DNA of 64,000 nucleotides from Leucocoprinus leucothites (GCA_013368445.1 JAACJO010000003.1:62001-126000); one strand, 5' to 3'; numbered from the stretch's first letter, positions 10,650 to 23,056 are shown. Numbers and translations are program-made. The notes: generated by a model not told the origin, from the letters alone.

Positions 10650-12350
10650 ATATGGCTTCGTACCCGAAATACCAGCTGCTGCAGGTCCACTCCAGACATC
10701 CCCATCTCCGACCCTAAGACCTCTGCTCTCTCTGCCTCACACATGCTTCGCTCTTCGACACACACAACTCAGCTCTTGCCTCCTGTTGTCCCCGTCACTA
10801 AAGTTCCAATCCCGATATCCACCTTCCATCGTATCAGACTATGGTAAGAACTGTCAGTTATGTACTGGAGCTCAGGAGCTAATGCTGCAGCTGAGTAGAA
10901 CGGCTGGCCGCACCTGTGCTCCGGGTCGTTTGTGCTGCTTTTGAGGACGCGCCGACCTGGGGTGTTGTGACCTCCATCTTGGCCTGTTCTTTCTGGTTAT
11001 GTGATCGGCGAATTCGCGGTCCTTTGAAACGTGACTGTCACTACGACCAGAGCGACTATTACGACCAAGTCCAAGCCCAACATGGGGGCGAGAGGTTATT
11101 AAGCCTAGGGTACCACCAGTGAAGGGGCCATACCGAGTGGCTCTTTTGACACGATGACGATTGGTAACCACGCTCATAGCTTGAGTAGTCCACCTGCGAA
11201 GGGAGTTGAAGCAGAATTCATGTGAGTATCCTCTGTGAATACTATATTGACCGCCAAGCTAATGAATAGAAATGGCTGGTGCCGTTGTAGCCATCGTGAC
11301 GTGCAGTAAAGTTCTGAGGGACATACACGATGGAGGAACAGCCATTGGCATCGACGATGGCGGAGGCGGGGGAACAGGTAAGTGATATGCTGGGTTCTCA
11401 TTGCGTTGGTGGGCGACTAAGAACTTCAGATAGCCATCCGAGATGGAATGATTACTAGGTCATACCCCTCTCAATAACCGGGTCCGGGAAGCATAAGCAG
11501 CGTTTGAGCATGACGGATTGAGCTTTCGGTCATAAATGGCTGCCATTTTCCGGGGAGGAGGGAGCGTGCATTCCTCACCAATCGGTTACTTTTACGCTGG
11601 AGGATCCATGCGGTTCTGGCCTTATCTCCTGACGACTAGGAGTGCCCAGTGTCCCCATTGGTATTCAGATGTCATTATCCCCTAGGTGAGCCGGATACAC
11701 ACTTTTTACTCCCTATAGCTCAAGGTACTGACTGAGTGTTTCCAAGCTAGAGAGAGACCTTGTAGATCGAGTGCCCGTTTTGTACACCGATAAAATAGAT
11801 TCCTTACCCGATCCACTGTGTGAGATCAAGAGACCAGTCCTCACACGCTCCCTTCCAGTGATACCACGATGTCGACAACGAATACACGCAACTCGAAAAA
11901 TCAGGACAGTACGCTTCGCACCTCGTCTTTGCCAGTTTGTGCTTCTAGGATGCGGAGCCCTCAGTCGACACAGACGCCGCAAGACAATCTGACCACTACA
12001 ATTTAAGGTTTGATTTCTCGCAAGCCTTCGTATGTGCCAGCAGGATGGGATAATGACGAGCAACTACCCTCGTTTCCTCTCCAGCTCATCCTCAAAGATC
12101 AACCCTCGTCATCATCCACCACAGTTATGTTTCCCTAACACAGGTTAAAAGCAGGGTTGCAGACGAATGGTAACCCCTCGGGGATTGTGAGACCAGCTAC
12201 GCCTAGTCTACGATCCATGATCCCCCCCTGTTGTGTTGGCGAGAGTAACGTGTCCTGGACTGGTGCGGGCTTTACACCTCCCTCAGCACTATGCCTCGAC
12301 CGTCGGTACAGGTGATAGACCGCCCGTGGCCTTACCTTCCATCCTAAGCC
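10650..12350. other. Intergenic between units C and D, no gene recognised
   Basis: CpG-rich sequence with several short open stretches on both strands. None has a recognisable domain or a second copy to test it. I see no transposon ends. Confidence 0.45.
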
Positions 12351-13069
12351 CTCCCAAGTTTTGTTGCAGCAAGCCCAGGGAAGACTGTTCTATATCGACT
12401 GCCTTGCTTCTCGAGGCATACCACTTGCTTTCAGTACGAGTGAAGATGAACATTGTTTACTCCAACAACCTTATACGAGGTTTTCGAGTGCTATAAAAGT
12501 TAATCATAGCACAGAGTGGATGAGATGTGACATCACAAGTAGTTCGAGTCGGCAGATCCCGTTCATGGGAAAATCAGAAAATGTAACATTTCTTGGAGCT
12601 CATTAACATTGTTGACCGCTTCATCAAACCATCTCACCTTGTAGTCTCAGGGTTCGCAAAGCTGGTTAGAACCATGGCTCCTTGAATGACTTTCGGACCC
12701 TCATGTCCCTCCGGGATGCTCGATCTAGATACTACGCCAAATAGCAGAACGGGTCAGTTGAGTTTCACATCATTGATTTCCTGCGGATTTTAGACAGGCA
12801 ACTCAGCTTTTCACCACCTACACTGTTAGCAGCAGAGCCGAAACTATGTATATCACTCCCGTCGCATCACGGCTCCCAGCCATATGCGTCACCCGCCGGC
12901 CGCAATTCTTGGATATTCCTTGAATGATTCTCCGGCTTGCCCAACCATTTTGTGAGAAACGTCGCATTTTTTTATACTGTTTATTGGCCTTTATTAAGGA
13001 CGTATTCACTCTTCAGCCCACTGTGCATCACTATCTTTTCTATTTAACCGGGAGCCAACAAGGAATCAC

Positions 13070-13446
13070 GCCGATTTCGGGAACTCTCTGGCAACATGGT
13101 TTGCGTTTGCGTTCTCGGTTTAGTTGTTACAGAGCAATGTTGTGTTCTGTATATGTGCAAATACCACCCAATAGTCACCAAGGGAAGGTAAATATGTTCT
13201 TGTTCAGCGTTCTTCAAACAAGTAATTTCCCACAGGAAATGTATTGTGGATGCCCGATACTATTCGAGTTTGTAAGGAGAAGGTTGTGTGGGTCGCTGGG
13301 TGCGTTCATCCTTTCTTTCCGTTTGCTACTGATGCTCATAATTGATTACATTGACTGCTTGAATTTCTTCCATTCACGACTCTCGACACTCAATCATTTT
13401 CTATCAAAATGGTGGGTTCTTCTCCTGCAAAATATATAGCTCTGAC
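13070..13446 (+). pseudogene. Partner gene, broken copy in unit D
   Basis: It is a homologue of the 381-1001 gene. The intron 13188-13235 (GTAAAT...TTCCCACAG, 48 nt) is clearer than in copy A. After it the frame reads K.VWVAGCVHPFFPF.TDAH, then meets two TGA codons where copy A has GGA and CGA, then continues LLEFLPFTTLDTQSF and KMVG. The dominance of synonymous third-position changes shows the family was once under coding constraint. Confidence 0.55.
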
Positions 13447-13970
13447 CGTCATTGGTTACCTGGTTTGCTCTCACAAAAGCCCAACTCCAGCCAGCTCGCC
13501 GCTTTGATATATACGAACTTCGTGCACTACGCGCTTATGATCGGCTTCACAGCGTATACTCTGTACTTCGATCGCCCGGGCTCAGACCATGCGACTAACG
13601 AGCCTAAGGGGGAGGGTGATGTGTAAAGTGAGTGGGTTCCACCGAATCCGAGTGGAGATAGGACGGCATCTTTCCGTTCTCACAACATTGTATAATAGCT
13701 CAGGTAAAGTATGCACTTTCAACTCATCGATAACAACCAGCTGAATGAAAAGGCAGGCATATTTCCTATGAGTATTTTGTCTGAAGTCAGGTAGATGGCA
13801 CCTAGTCTCTGGTGTGGATGTACCCGTAAATAAATCTTTCAAACGCGTGGATTTTTGAGGAACGGAGAAGACACTCTCACATCTACATCCCCCTCTCAAA
13901 AGTTTATTGCTCTCCTCGGCAAAATGGCTACCAAGGCTTGGATTTATAAATGTCGGCCATAATAATTGCT

Positions 13971-13982
13971 GACCTAAGTGCA
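13971..13982 (+). promoter_or_regulatory. Conserved upstream element, unit D
   Basis: GACCTAAGTGCA lies 175 bp before the ATG at 14146. Confidence 0.4.
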
Positions 13983-14145
13983 TCGTGGTCCGCCACCCAA
14001 CATTTGTGAACATTTTGCTTCCCACAATAGCAGCCGAAGTGGTGGTCACCGTCAGGCTCTTACAGACACCCTCCACGTACTATATTGTCTCTCGCTCACT
14101 CTGCCATTTCATCTGTACTTGAAATTTTAAAACTCAATTTCGTCG

Positions 14146-15079
14146 ATGTCCTTTTTCCCTAACGCAAATAATATCGTGGTTACAAACCCTGTGTTTGTTG
14201 AACACCACCAACAATACGGAAGAGGTATGCAATCAGTTTCTGCCAGAACTGCTGTGGGGTAACTGTGAAATCTTTCAAGGCATAGAGCTCCTTTACAATG
14301 CCTCTCGCATGCAGGCCGCTTACGATTCAGCAGCCAATGAATTCGCTGCGGATTCTTTGCCAGAGACCCGACATGGTTCCATTCTTGAGGGCCTATCCAC
14401 ATGGGCTCGACACTCGACTCCCCCTTTCTTGTCACTATGGATTGTTGGCCCCGAATCCAACTTAGCACATCTTTGTGCCGATAACTTGGGGGATTACTTG
14501 GCTGCAAGTTTCTTCTTTTCGAGGGAACTAGGAGTTGAAGATCCCACACAATTTTTCACCACCATTGCCTACCAACTCGCCCTTTACTTCCCCGCTTACG
14601 AGGCGCTCATCAATGCCAAACTCCGTCAGAGCCCTGGGTTACTCTTCAAATCACTCAAAATTCAGTTTCGTGAACTCATCGCTCGACCATTCCAAGAGCT
14701 TCGAGCACGTGGAGAGACCATTGACGAGTCACGGCGGATAATCATCATCAATGGTTTAGATGATTGCAAGGGCGACCAAGCTCGGCAAGAGCTTCTTCGC
14801 ATCCTGACCACAGAGACGGAACCACTACCACTTAGGTGGGTGGTTTTTACTCGCCCAGATACTGCTGTGGATGGACAGCAGCACCAGCAGAAGTTTACAG
14901 CCCTTCCGAATTTGGATGCATGGCGTCTAACAGACAAAAGGTTTTGGGAGGGCTGCGCAAGGCGAGGGGACACAAGGATGTGCATGGTATGCCTCGAGGG
15001 TGATGGAACCTGGATAATGTTTTTCGGATCTGTGCATAAGCTTGCTCATTGGACAGTACTTCTTTTTTTTTTTTCTTGA
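14146..15079 (+). CDS. NACHT-like P-loop relative lacking Walker A, copy D (two exons)
   Basis: Exon 1 is 14146-14224, the intron 14225-14279 (GTATGC...TTTCAAG, 55 nt) and exon 2 14280-15079, giving 292 aa. Exon 1 reads MSFFPNANNIVVTNPVFVEH and joins at YGRG|IELLYNAS. The intron itself is open in the exon 2 frame, so an unspliced 294-aa reading from ATG 14195 is also possible. The domain has LWIVGPESNLAHLCADNLG (no GKS/T), LAASFFFSRELGVEDPTQFF, IIIINGLDDCKGD and WVVFTRPDTAVDG, and the tail MVCLEGDGTWIMFFGSVHK, then a T-run and stop. It is the last gene before the CpG-poor transposon island. Confidence 0.7.
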
Positions 15080-15269
15080 CCCCTGCACCGTAAGTCCGCT
15101 CTCCACATGTGGGTTTACAATAGGAACGTGGACAGATTAAGGGCTTCCATCGCTTGATGTGACTTTCTTTCTTCTTGATAATCCATTCAACACAGCTTTA
15201 GAGCCGCCTTCACAGCTCTAAGAGCAACCAGGCTCATCGTGAGCTTCTGCATATTCCAGTGGTAAGGTA

Positions 15270-16600
15270 GAGTTCAGGTGCAAACGGGGCTATCATGTGT
15301 TATGTGACAATGTGTGACATTTCTGGGCAAGCTCATTAAGCCACCACATCACAACCCTTGATTCCATTGACTGCATCAAGCCGGATTAATCCGCCAATGG
15401 GAAGAGTCTTCCCGGTGGATTGTCTAAAATCTAGATTTCATCTGGATCACATCTGGATGAGAAGTGGGAAACGGCGTGCACTGAGCTCATTGGCACACAA
15501 AATCTAGATAAAATGTAGTCTAGATGGCAGGAAAATCTAGCTGCTCGATAATGTGTTCCTCAACAGAAATATGATTTATTAGTAAACAAAGGAAAGAACA
15601 GGTGAACGGCCAAGAGGAGCAGATATAAGAAAAGCATTCATTTCTGCCCATCAACGGATCTACAATATGCTAGAATAGCAATCCGAGGATTATCCTCGTG
15701 AATTATTCTGAGTTTAAATTTCATATATTATTGTTACTATGGTTTTATGTATATATACCTGTAGTCTACATTTCTGTACCCTGCTTGTTTGCCCTCCAAT
15801 ACCACCATGTTCGCCCAGCATCGAGTCCCTTCAACATAATAGACATGCTGTGACAACGAATAGTATTCAGGTATATGTAAGTCTGCGCTACTACACTATG
15901 ACCCTCAGCATCGGGATCTGGATGGCCTGTGTGGATGCTCCGTGTTACCTATGGTGAGTGCGAGAATGTTCAGTATGCATCAATTTTTTGTTGTCCTTTG
16001 TTTGTTCACTGCTTGGGAGATCCTGCGCTGGTCAACAAATAAACTTGCCATCGCTTCCATCAGCAATCTTGGGTTTTACCCACTAGCATCTACTAGCATC
16101 TACTAATACCCACTAGTAATTGAATGGTGATATGTAACGTACAGCATTCACTGTGAAGAGCACTAACAAAGAGTAGTACTTTGTAGTAGTATACTTGTGT
16201 TTTGTAATGATAGGTAATAGCTTATAAGTCTTCCTGTGGAACCAGCACTAAGCAATATTCTGGGTGACCAGTCCAATAAAGTGATAGAGGGAGAACATAA
16301 TATGGGTGAATTATTGTAACACTTACAAAATACTGATGATCTATGTTACTCAACTAAATTTGATAGAGCAAAGAATGTCTCCTTATCAAAATACTTGTTT
16401 AACCAGGCATTGTGGCTAAAATGGAGAGATGTTGTTTTGGTGAGGTGACAATCAGCATGAGTATCCATTTTTGGAACCAAATTCACAAATCCACAGATTT
16501 GATTTAATGGGAGGATATCCCCTAGGGGTTTACCATTACTGCATAGAGCTCATTTAAGAAGATAAAGTCTAGTGACAGAGTCTGGAACTTCTCCATGCAC
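15270..16600. other. Boundary zone between NACHT-like array and transposon island
   Basis: No supported gene. It includes a cluster of CTAGAT-containing inverted repeats (15,390-15,550) and short ACTAGCATCT repeats (16,080-16,125). From about 15.5 kb CpG dinucleotides become rare and stay rare to the right end of the window. Confidence 0.5.
15390..15550. repeat. Cluster of short inverted repeats (AATCC/GGATT, ATCTAGAT)
   Basis: AATCCGCCAATGGGAAGA (15,389-15,406) is followed at once by TCTTCCCGGTGGATT in inverted orientation. Downstream, AATCTAGAT, CATCTGGATC, CATCTGGATG, AATCTAGAT and GTCTAGAT recur within ~110 bp. It resembles the end of a miniature inverted-repeat element, but no outer ends or target duplication could be fixed. 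Confidence 0.35.
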
Positions 16601-16619
16601 AGTGCTATCTCTTCTTGAT

Positions 16620-19598
16620 TTAGGCTGGGAGACAATATCCCATCTCTGAATGTAACAGAGAAATTGGTTTGCTAAGGCAGGAGGAGTATAGGAAGTAGGA
16701 ATCACACAAAAGATAAGGTGGAGTGTTCCAATTGTATGTCCTAACAGAGCAAGTATGAGCCAAAGAATACTGAAAAGGGAGCCTTGTCATACCTTGAATA
16801 CCACTTTGTGGCCAAGAATGTTCATAAGCTGTGTTAAATACTGCAGTATCATAGTGTCCATTTAGCCAGTGCTCCGATGGTGCACTGACATTCATGGTGA
16901 TAGAAGGTAGGATATCATGTAGTGGGAAATATGATTTTGCCTGAAGGTACAAGGTCGTCCATGCTTCAATTTTGGAAAATGGCAGTTGACAATCCGGCTT
17001 GGCAATCTGTTGGCTACCAAGCAAAATAACTGGAGGACTATCTTGGAGCCAATTGATAAAATTACTAAGAGCTGGAATAAGATCTGGAAGCTGAAACTGA
17101 TCCATGAATGTTGTTATATGGGCCCTTCATAAATTTGGATCACGAGAAAGGTGATAGACTATATTAGATATAGCCTGAACAGTACAATGGGGAATAGGGG
17201 CATCAGGGATTGAGTTTGTTTTGAGAAGTGATGCCTGATAGAAATAATCAGTGATTTGGGGGTTGGAAATATTACTAGAGCCAGAAAGCCTAGTAAGAGG
17301 AGTGATATAGTGGAGGAGTTCTGCAGCAGTCCTGACATTGAGTTCAGCTGGAAATGTATCTGGTGATTCTCTATCATGGTTGGGTGGGAGAGTAGGATTG
17401 GTGGTTGCTACAAGATTAACTTGTGCATTTCGGATAGAAGTTGCAAGATCAAAGTTTGCAATCTTGTCTAATCTGTCAAGATACTGACAAATTTGCATCT
17501 TGTAGTTGTGGTTGTTGCTAGCTCACACAGGCTTTTTGACAACTTCAATATGTTCATGCTCTGTTATGTCTGCAGACCACTGAGATGCAACTCCACTGGC
17601 TTTGATGTTGGACTCGACATTCTGCAACCATTCAAGCTTTGGAATTTGCCAATGCTCAATGGGTCCATTTTTTCCTCTTCATCCTCCACTAGCTGTAATT
17701 GCATATTTGTAGTGGTGAAAAGCATCCAAGCTTTCTCTGATCTTTGCCAGAATGAAGTCATTGATCACAGGTGCTTGGGCCCAGTATCGAAAATCCAGGA
17801 GAGATCAAATAGCAGTAACAAACTGTGGTGGAGCTGCTCCTGAAATAATGGGAATAATGAATCTTTGGATATCACAATGATCCCATCCTGAAACTTGTTT
17901 GAGTTGGGAGATGCCTTCATTGAAGTGATGAAAGCCAGTATGAGCAGGTAGGATTGAGAAACAAAAATCAAGTTCTGGTCCACCAATGACATTAATGCAC
18001 CATCATACATCATGGTCCCAAAACTGCTTGTGCCAGTGATGAAGAGGTTCTGGTGTAAGGAAGGTGGAAGGTTCAGCAAGAGGCCAGTCCATCCAGAAAG
18101 GGCGATGAACTCCATTGAGTCTGGCATTTGCTGCTGCTTTTTGGTAGTTCTTGAGATCCCATGGGTTAACATGCTGTTCAATCTTGTGGAGGCAGGAAAG
18201 AGTATTGGATGCAAGCCTAGGGGGATGTTGGAAGTTATCTCCAAAGTTAACATATGCTGCCATCATAACAGAAGATGTTTTTCCCCCAACTCCTGCAATC
18301 AAGACTGATTCAGGAGTATCTACAATATATGCAGCTAAAGGAGTAAAGCACCATTGTTGAGACCCAACAGGGTCTGAGAGCATGATACCTATCCTTGTAG
18401 CTTGTTTGAGTGGCTCCATAATTATATCAAGACACTCATGAAAGAGCCGGTTTTCTAAAATACTTGATATCTGGCATTTTTGCTGGGTATAGGATGGAAT
18501 TGGGAGTAATGCAAGGAGAAGGAATGCATGGTTACTGGCTTTGTTTCGAAAGTCCTTTGAAATATTTGCAGAACTAATCAAGAGTAGATGAGCAGCTCGT
18601 CTACCTGTCATAGCAGTTATGTTTGTTTTATCTGAAGAGAGAATAGTGCCCAACAAAGTGGCTCCTAAAGGTAATTTACTCTAGAAGACTATCATGAGTG
18701 CTATATATGATAGCATTGGTAATCACATACCTGCATATCCCATGCAGCATTACCTAAAAGCCATTCTGTATATACACACATAGTAGATGTTGCTTGTTCA
18801 AACAGATGGAATGGTGAAAACTGGAAGTGGTCCTTGAGAAGAGGATTTCATAAGAGTGATTGAAGACACTCTAATGGATTGTGGTAATACAAGATGGGTG
18901 GTGAGATAGTTGGAACTTTGGGAATAATCTCCTTGAATATCCACTCTGGACCAGATGGTAGAATTTCACTTTGGCTTCATAGGTCTTTGGCTGTATTAAA
19001 TGAAAGATGTAACTTCTGTATCTAAATGCCAATATCAGATTAATAGCCTTGAACAGAATTCAAAGATTATGTTCACCAAGCCCAGCTTAAGAAATTTGTC
19101 GGTTGCTACCATGCTTAAATTTGACTTGAGCAAAAAGGTTGCAAGCTCCCATTCTGCATAAGATGCCCAAGGATAAAATATGTTGTCTTTACGATTTGAG
19201 GTATGTGCATCATCATCAAAAACATCCATAAATAATTGTCCCTTCCCATAGTTAAGGGGAATGTTAGGATGTAGTTCAACTCTGTGTTTATCATTGGGTG
19301 AGAATATTTCCTCAAAAGGCAATGGGATAAATGGATCAACATCCATAGAGTCACAGTGATTGGTAGCTGTTCTGTTGCCTTGATCATTCAAAGGAGGTAG
19401 AGTGTCACACTCTAAGGGATTATAATCCATGACCTGGCAATCTGGTTTGTTGTTTCTGTGCTTTAGCAGCTGAGAGGGAGTGGGCCATGCTTTTCCACAG
19501 CTAGGACAGTGGTACTTCTTCTCAAGGAGTGAAGAACTGAGTATTGCCATAATTGTGTTAGAGGAGAAGTTATGGTTTACAGGCATGAGGTCAAACAT
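16620..19598 (-). pseudogene. Plavaka-family (CACTA-like) DNA transposase, decayed, multi-exon
   Basis: Read right to left. The N-terminus is at 19598 with a C2H2-type finger (YHCPSCGKAWPTPSQLLKH), then NYGKGQLFMDVFDDD and NIFYPWASYAEWELATFLL, typical of Plavaka proteins. After a likely intron from ~19082 comes EILPSGPEW, then AWDMQ, an intron (~18,733-18,667) and GTILSSDKTNITAMTG. CFTPLAAYIVDTPES, DLKNYQKAAANARLNGVHRPFW, LTPEPLHHWHK, GGPELDF and ISGAAPPQFVTAI follow, then near the C-terminus YLDRLDKIANFDLATSIR and LPFSKIEAWTTLYLQAKSY. In-frame stops include TGA for Arg before SQSEILPSG and in the AI*SLLDFRYW motif, both explained by CGA to TGA. The order of motifs is complete, so this is a full-length dead copy. 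Element ends were not found. Confidence 0.85.
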
Positions 19599-20116
19599 GT
19601 CATGTGATATTTTAGGGTTAGGATTGACCAGCTTGAGCAGAGTGGCCTATTTGTTCTCATGGTCCTATAAGTTGTATTACGATTATTTATTAGGATATGT
19701 TCAATTGATCCTCACAATTCTCTTTCAAGGGCTAGCTCTAATTTCTCCTATTCTATCTCTTTCTTTGAAAGACAATATCTAACTATATATATATAATATC
19801 TCTCACATGATGCTGCCAGAAATTACATGATCTGCTATCTAGGCAGCTATCCCTGCATTATATTGTTGTTAATAAAAGACTGACCCCACTGATTGAATAC
19901 ACAAAATACAGATAAGGAAGTATTTTGGAGGACTCTGAACCTAACTGAGAAACAACTTCCTTGGTTTGGAGTACTTGAGTTATAAATAATATATTTCAAA
20001 AATTACAATGCAGGAATACAGAATGTCCAAGAAACTCAGGTAGCTATATTGGAAAGAGTGAACAGATGTAGAGAATAAGTTCCAATTAAGTCAACAACTA
20101 TATATAGGCTTTGCAA

Positions 20117-23056
20117 CTAGATACAAGCAAGATTCTTAGTGAACACATCACAGTATTTCTTGTATTTCTGCCCCCCTCTGGCTGGAGATACCTCACATTC
20201 CTCAGGACTGAATGTCAAGATATGGACAAGCTGTCCAAAATCCTTGTTCTCTGAAAAGTTAATTGCAGATATACCACTTTTTGTTGGTACTTCCCATATC
20301 ACACAGGAATAATGCACCAGCTCATGCTCAGCCTGCTTAGCCTCCTGGTTCCAAAAATGGAGGCAAATCTTGTCAAGATGAACCCCATCAAATGTTCCAG
20401 TCTGGTTGTACCTGGGATTTGTGGGGTCAATGACCAGCAAATGGAGATAAATACCCTCCTTTTATGGTTCCAGATATTTTCTGTGGAACTGTGCAAGCCA
20501 GTGAACTGGGGCTGTAAATGAAATCAGAGTACAATCAAATACTTGAATGAATGATAAACATACGAATTTCAGCATCAGGGTCAGGACATTCTGTCTCTAC
20601 TGTCCAGGGGGAACCATTAGTAGCAAGGGGCACCAACATTGGGGGAGTTGGTGGCTTTGCTAATGGAGGTATAGTTGGTATAACCCACTGCATTTTGCAT
20701 ACAAACACTTGGTTTTCCCATCCATACCACCACCCATCACTTTGTCTGGAGGTAAAATATGAATAGGCATCAAGGCAGAAAATAAACAAAGGTCTTATGC
20801 ATCAAATGCAAGATTGCCAACATAGAACTGCTGGAGACCTCCCTCCGATAATGCTATTGCTTGCATTTCAAGCTGAGCACTGCCAAGTCCATTAACACTC
20901 CTCACAATACCTTCCTGACCCTTCTTAGGGTGACCACGTTGGCAAACAATAGCCTCAAGTCCAACCAAATGATCATATGATTGGGATACAGGCATAGGAG
21001 GGACTATTACTCCTGCTGCCAGTTGATGGAGAGGAGGCGAGGTATGGGGTGTTTTACGAACAAAAGTTTGGTTGGACTTCTTCCAGCCATACCACCATCC
21101 ATTGGACTTGCTAATATGAAGACATGACCAACCATTCATACTCAAAGCAAAGAAAGCACTCATGCATCAAATGCTAATTCACTAATATCAAACTGCTGAA
21201 GGATGACATTGGATGATGACATTGCTTGCAGTTCAAGCTGAGCACTGCCAATGACATCAACTGCCTTCACTATACCTTCACAAACCTTCTGCAAATGCCC
21301 CTGTTTGAACACAATGGCCTCTAATCCAATTAAACAATTGTATTTATGTTTTTTTCTTATAATTGGCTATCTGGATAGGATCTACTAGGTGTTCTTCGAC
21401 CTTGGTATGAAAGTAAGGTATATCTATAAACTCAACATCATGAACTGAGACAATTACTTCATGGCCCTAATTCCATGTCAAAATAAACTTGGCAGATGAT
21501 ATATTGAGGCTTACAGTGTGTGTCATGGGCTGCAAGGTTACAGTGCAATCAGTATCATTCATGTCAATAACCAAACTGCTGGTGCTAGGCTCAAGACCTG
21601 GCCGTACTCGAATGTGATCACCCACATGGTAGTAGTGCCAGAGCTGGCATTTTGGCAAATCCATGTAGTCCAGTGAGTGGATAAAAAATAGTGAAGCCAT
21701 ATCCCCATTGAAGGCCTCTATTTGAGCAACAGCACCATGGCGCATTGGTCCAACTACCTTGACCTGAGAACCCACTTCTAGGGACTGAGCTTCTGCCGCT
21801 TTGATAGCCTGAGTCTTGTCCTCTATCTCAATCAATGGTGACACTAGAAAAAGTAGTATCTTGTCTACGCGAGGTTGGACCAGGGAAATATGGAAAGACC
21901 TTAGTGAAAACCAGTGGATTGCCAAGCCAGCAGTATCATATCGCTGTCGCTTGAATATATAGATGTCCTTCCCACCTTCTTTTTTTTGCCTGAGACTAGA
22001 GTGTCCAAAGACTTCCCTGGCTTTAACTATGTCAAGTGGATAGGGTTCAAGCTCCTTCAAAGAACATGTTGTTTCAGAATGTGTGTAGTCAAGGCGAGGC
22101 AACATAAGGACTTGGATGCGAGGCACTAGAAGCTGTTGCATGATTTCAGGATCCTTTGGGCTTGGCTTGTGAGTTTGAATCAACAGAATCCAGGCCAGGT
22201 CATTCATGTAGCCAGGTCTTTTGAGGCAAACCCACGTATGTAGTTGAAGTTTGTAAGCAGGTTTGTAATGGTTCAGAAAGTACATCCCTTGTTGGTGCGT
22301 CAAAGGGACAATCCATGAGATATAGACTCCTTGCATTCCTTTACAAAGGGTGAGGATGTCATCTAAGCAGTTTGCCTCGATGAAGATTCACCCAGGTATA
22401 CTTGCCCTCACAAAGGTGGCCTTGATAGGATTGTTTGGGCGTCCTAAGCCCAACTCCACACAATTTAAAATCTGAAATACAGAAGTATATTCTAAGCCCA
22501 ACTTTATGAATTGAGGTGCATGTCCACTGATAACGAGTTGCGTTTACCTTTACAGGGAGCTCCCAGATGCCCACATCAGCCTACCTAGGGAACCGTTCCT
22601 CTAAGTTGAGATCCATTGACTGAGAAAACTGCTGCCCACTTGAATATCTCTCTGCTAATTGATGAAGAAATTCACTCTCATGTTTGCCCATCTCATGCTC
22701 CAGTTGCACACAAGCAGGATGTGCTTGTTCCTCAGAATCAGACACACCATCTTCTGGTGTGATAAAACCACCTACACATTCCTGTTAATTTACCAAGAGA
22801 TACCCCACAAGAGTATGCATACCCATATCTTCCTCCCCATCATCTTCATCTTCGTCATTGTTGATGTTGGCCTCAAGGTCAAGAAAATGGATTGGAGTAA
22901 TTTGCTGTGGCTCCTGAGACAACAGATCTGATGGGATCTGTTTTGGAGATATACAAATCTTTGTTTGATTGAGAGATTAGGACAACTCACTGTATTCATG
23001 GGCACTTCATCATTGGGATCATGGTACCAGATGATCTGGGATGCCTCTTTCAGCAA
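20117..23056 (-). pseudogene. Spt5-like KOW-repeat protein, copy 1 (KOW-1)
   Basis: An acidic N-terminal tract (NINNDEDEDDGEEDMG, ~22,825-22,870) precedes an NGN-like segment (~22,359-22,574). A KOW-type repeat reading WVCLKRPGYMNDLAWI (~22,200) is followed by LEVGSQVKVVGPMRHGAV (~21,740) and YHVGDHIRVRPG (~21,600). Two tandem modules follow, each with GLEAIV..GH..K..EGIV, GSAQLE.QA, LAFDA and SxGWWYGW (KOW parts at ~21,170-21,345 and ~20,800-20,990). The domain order is that of transcription elongation factor Spt5 (acidic, NGN, KOW array), which binds RNA polymerase II and nascent RNA, but the sequence is very diverged and may have another role. It is multi-exon, and some joins contain stops, so the copy may be dead. 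A homologous copy lies at 39,010-41,990. Confidence 0.55.

Larger units (their letters stand above)
7260..10650 (+). repeat. Segmental duplication unit C
   Basis: 7,300-7,760 matches the block downstream of the partner gene in units A and D. 8,190-8,530 matches unit B, and the NACHT-like gene and 3' block match the others. The segment 7,760-8,190 has no clear counterpart in the other units and no gene I can support. Confidence 0.7.
12350..15270 (+). repeat. Segmental duplication unit D, truncated at the transposon island
   Basis: 12,390-13,480 aligns with 1-1,000 and 13,500-14,290 with 1,010-1,800. The similarity downstream of the gene ends at about 15,250-15,290, where CpG content drops and transposon sequence begins. 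Confidence 0.7.

Noticed and set aside
14195..14279. Alternative ATG 14195 for the unit D NACHT-like gene
   Set aside because: It reads through the intron in a frame not open in the other copies; the spliced model gives the same exon 1 peptide in all four units.
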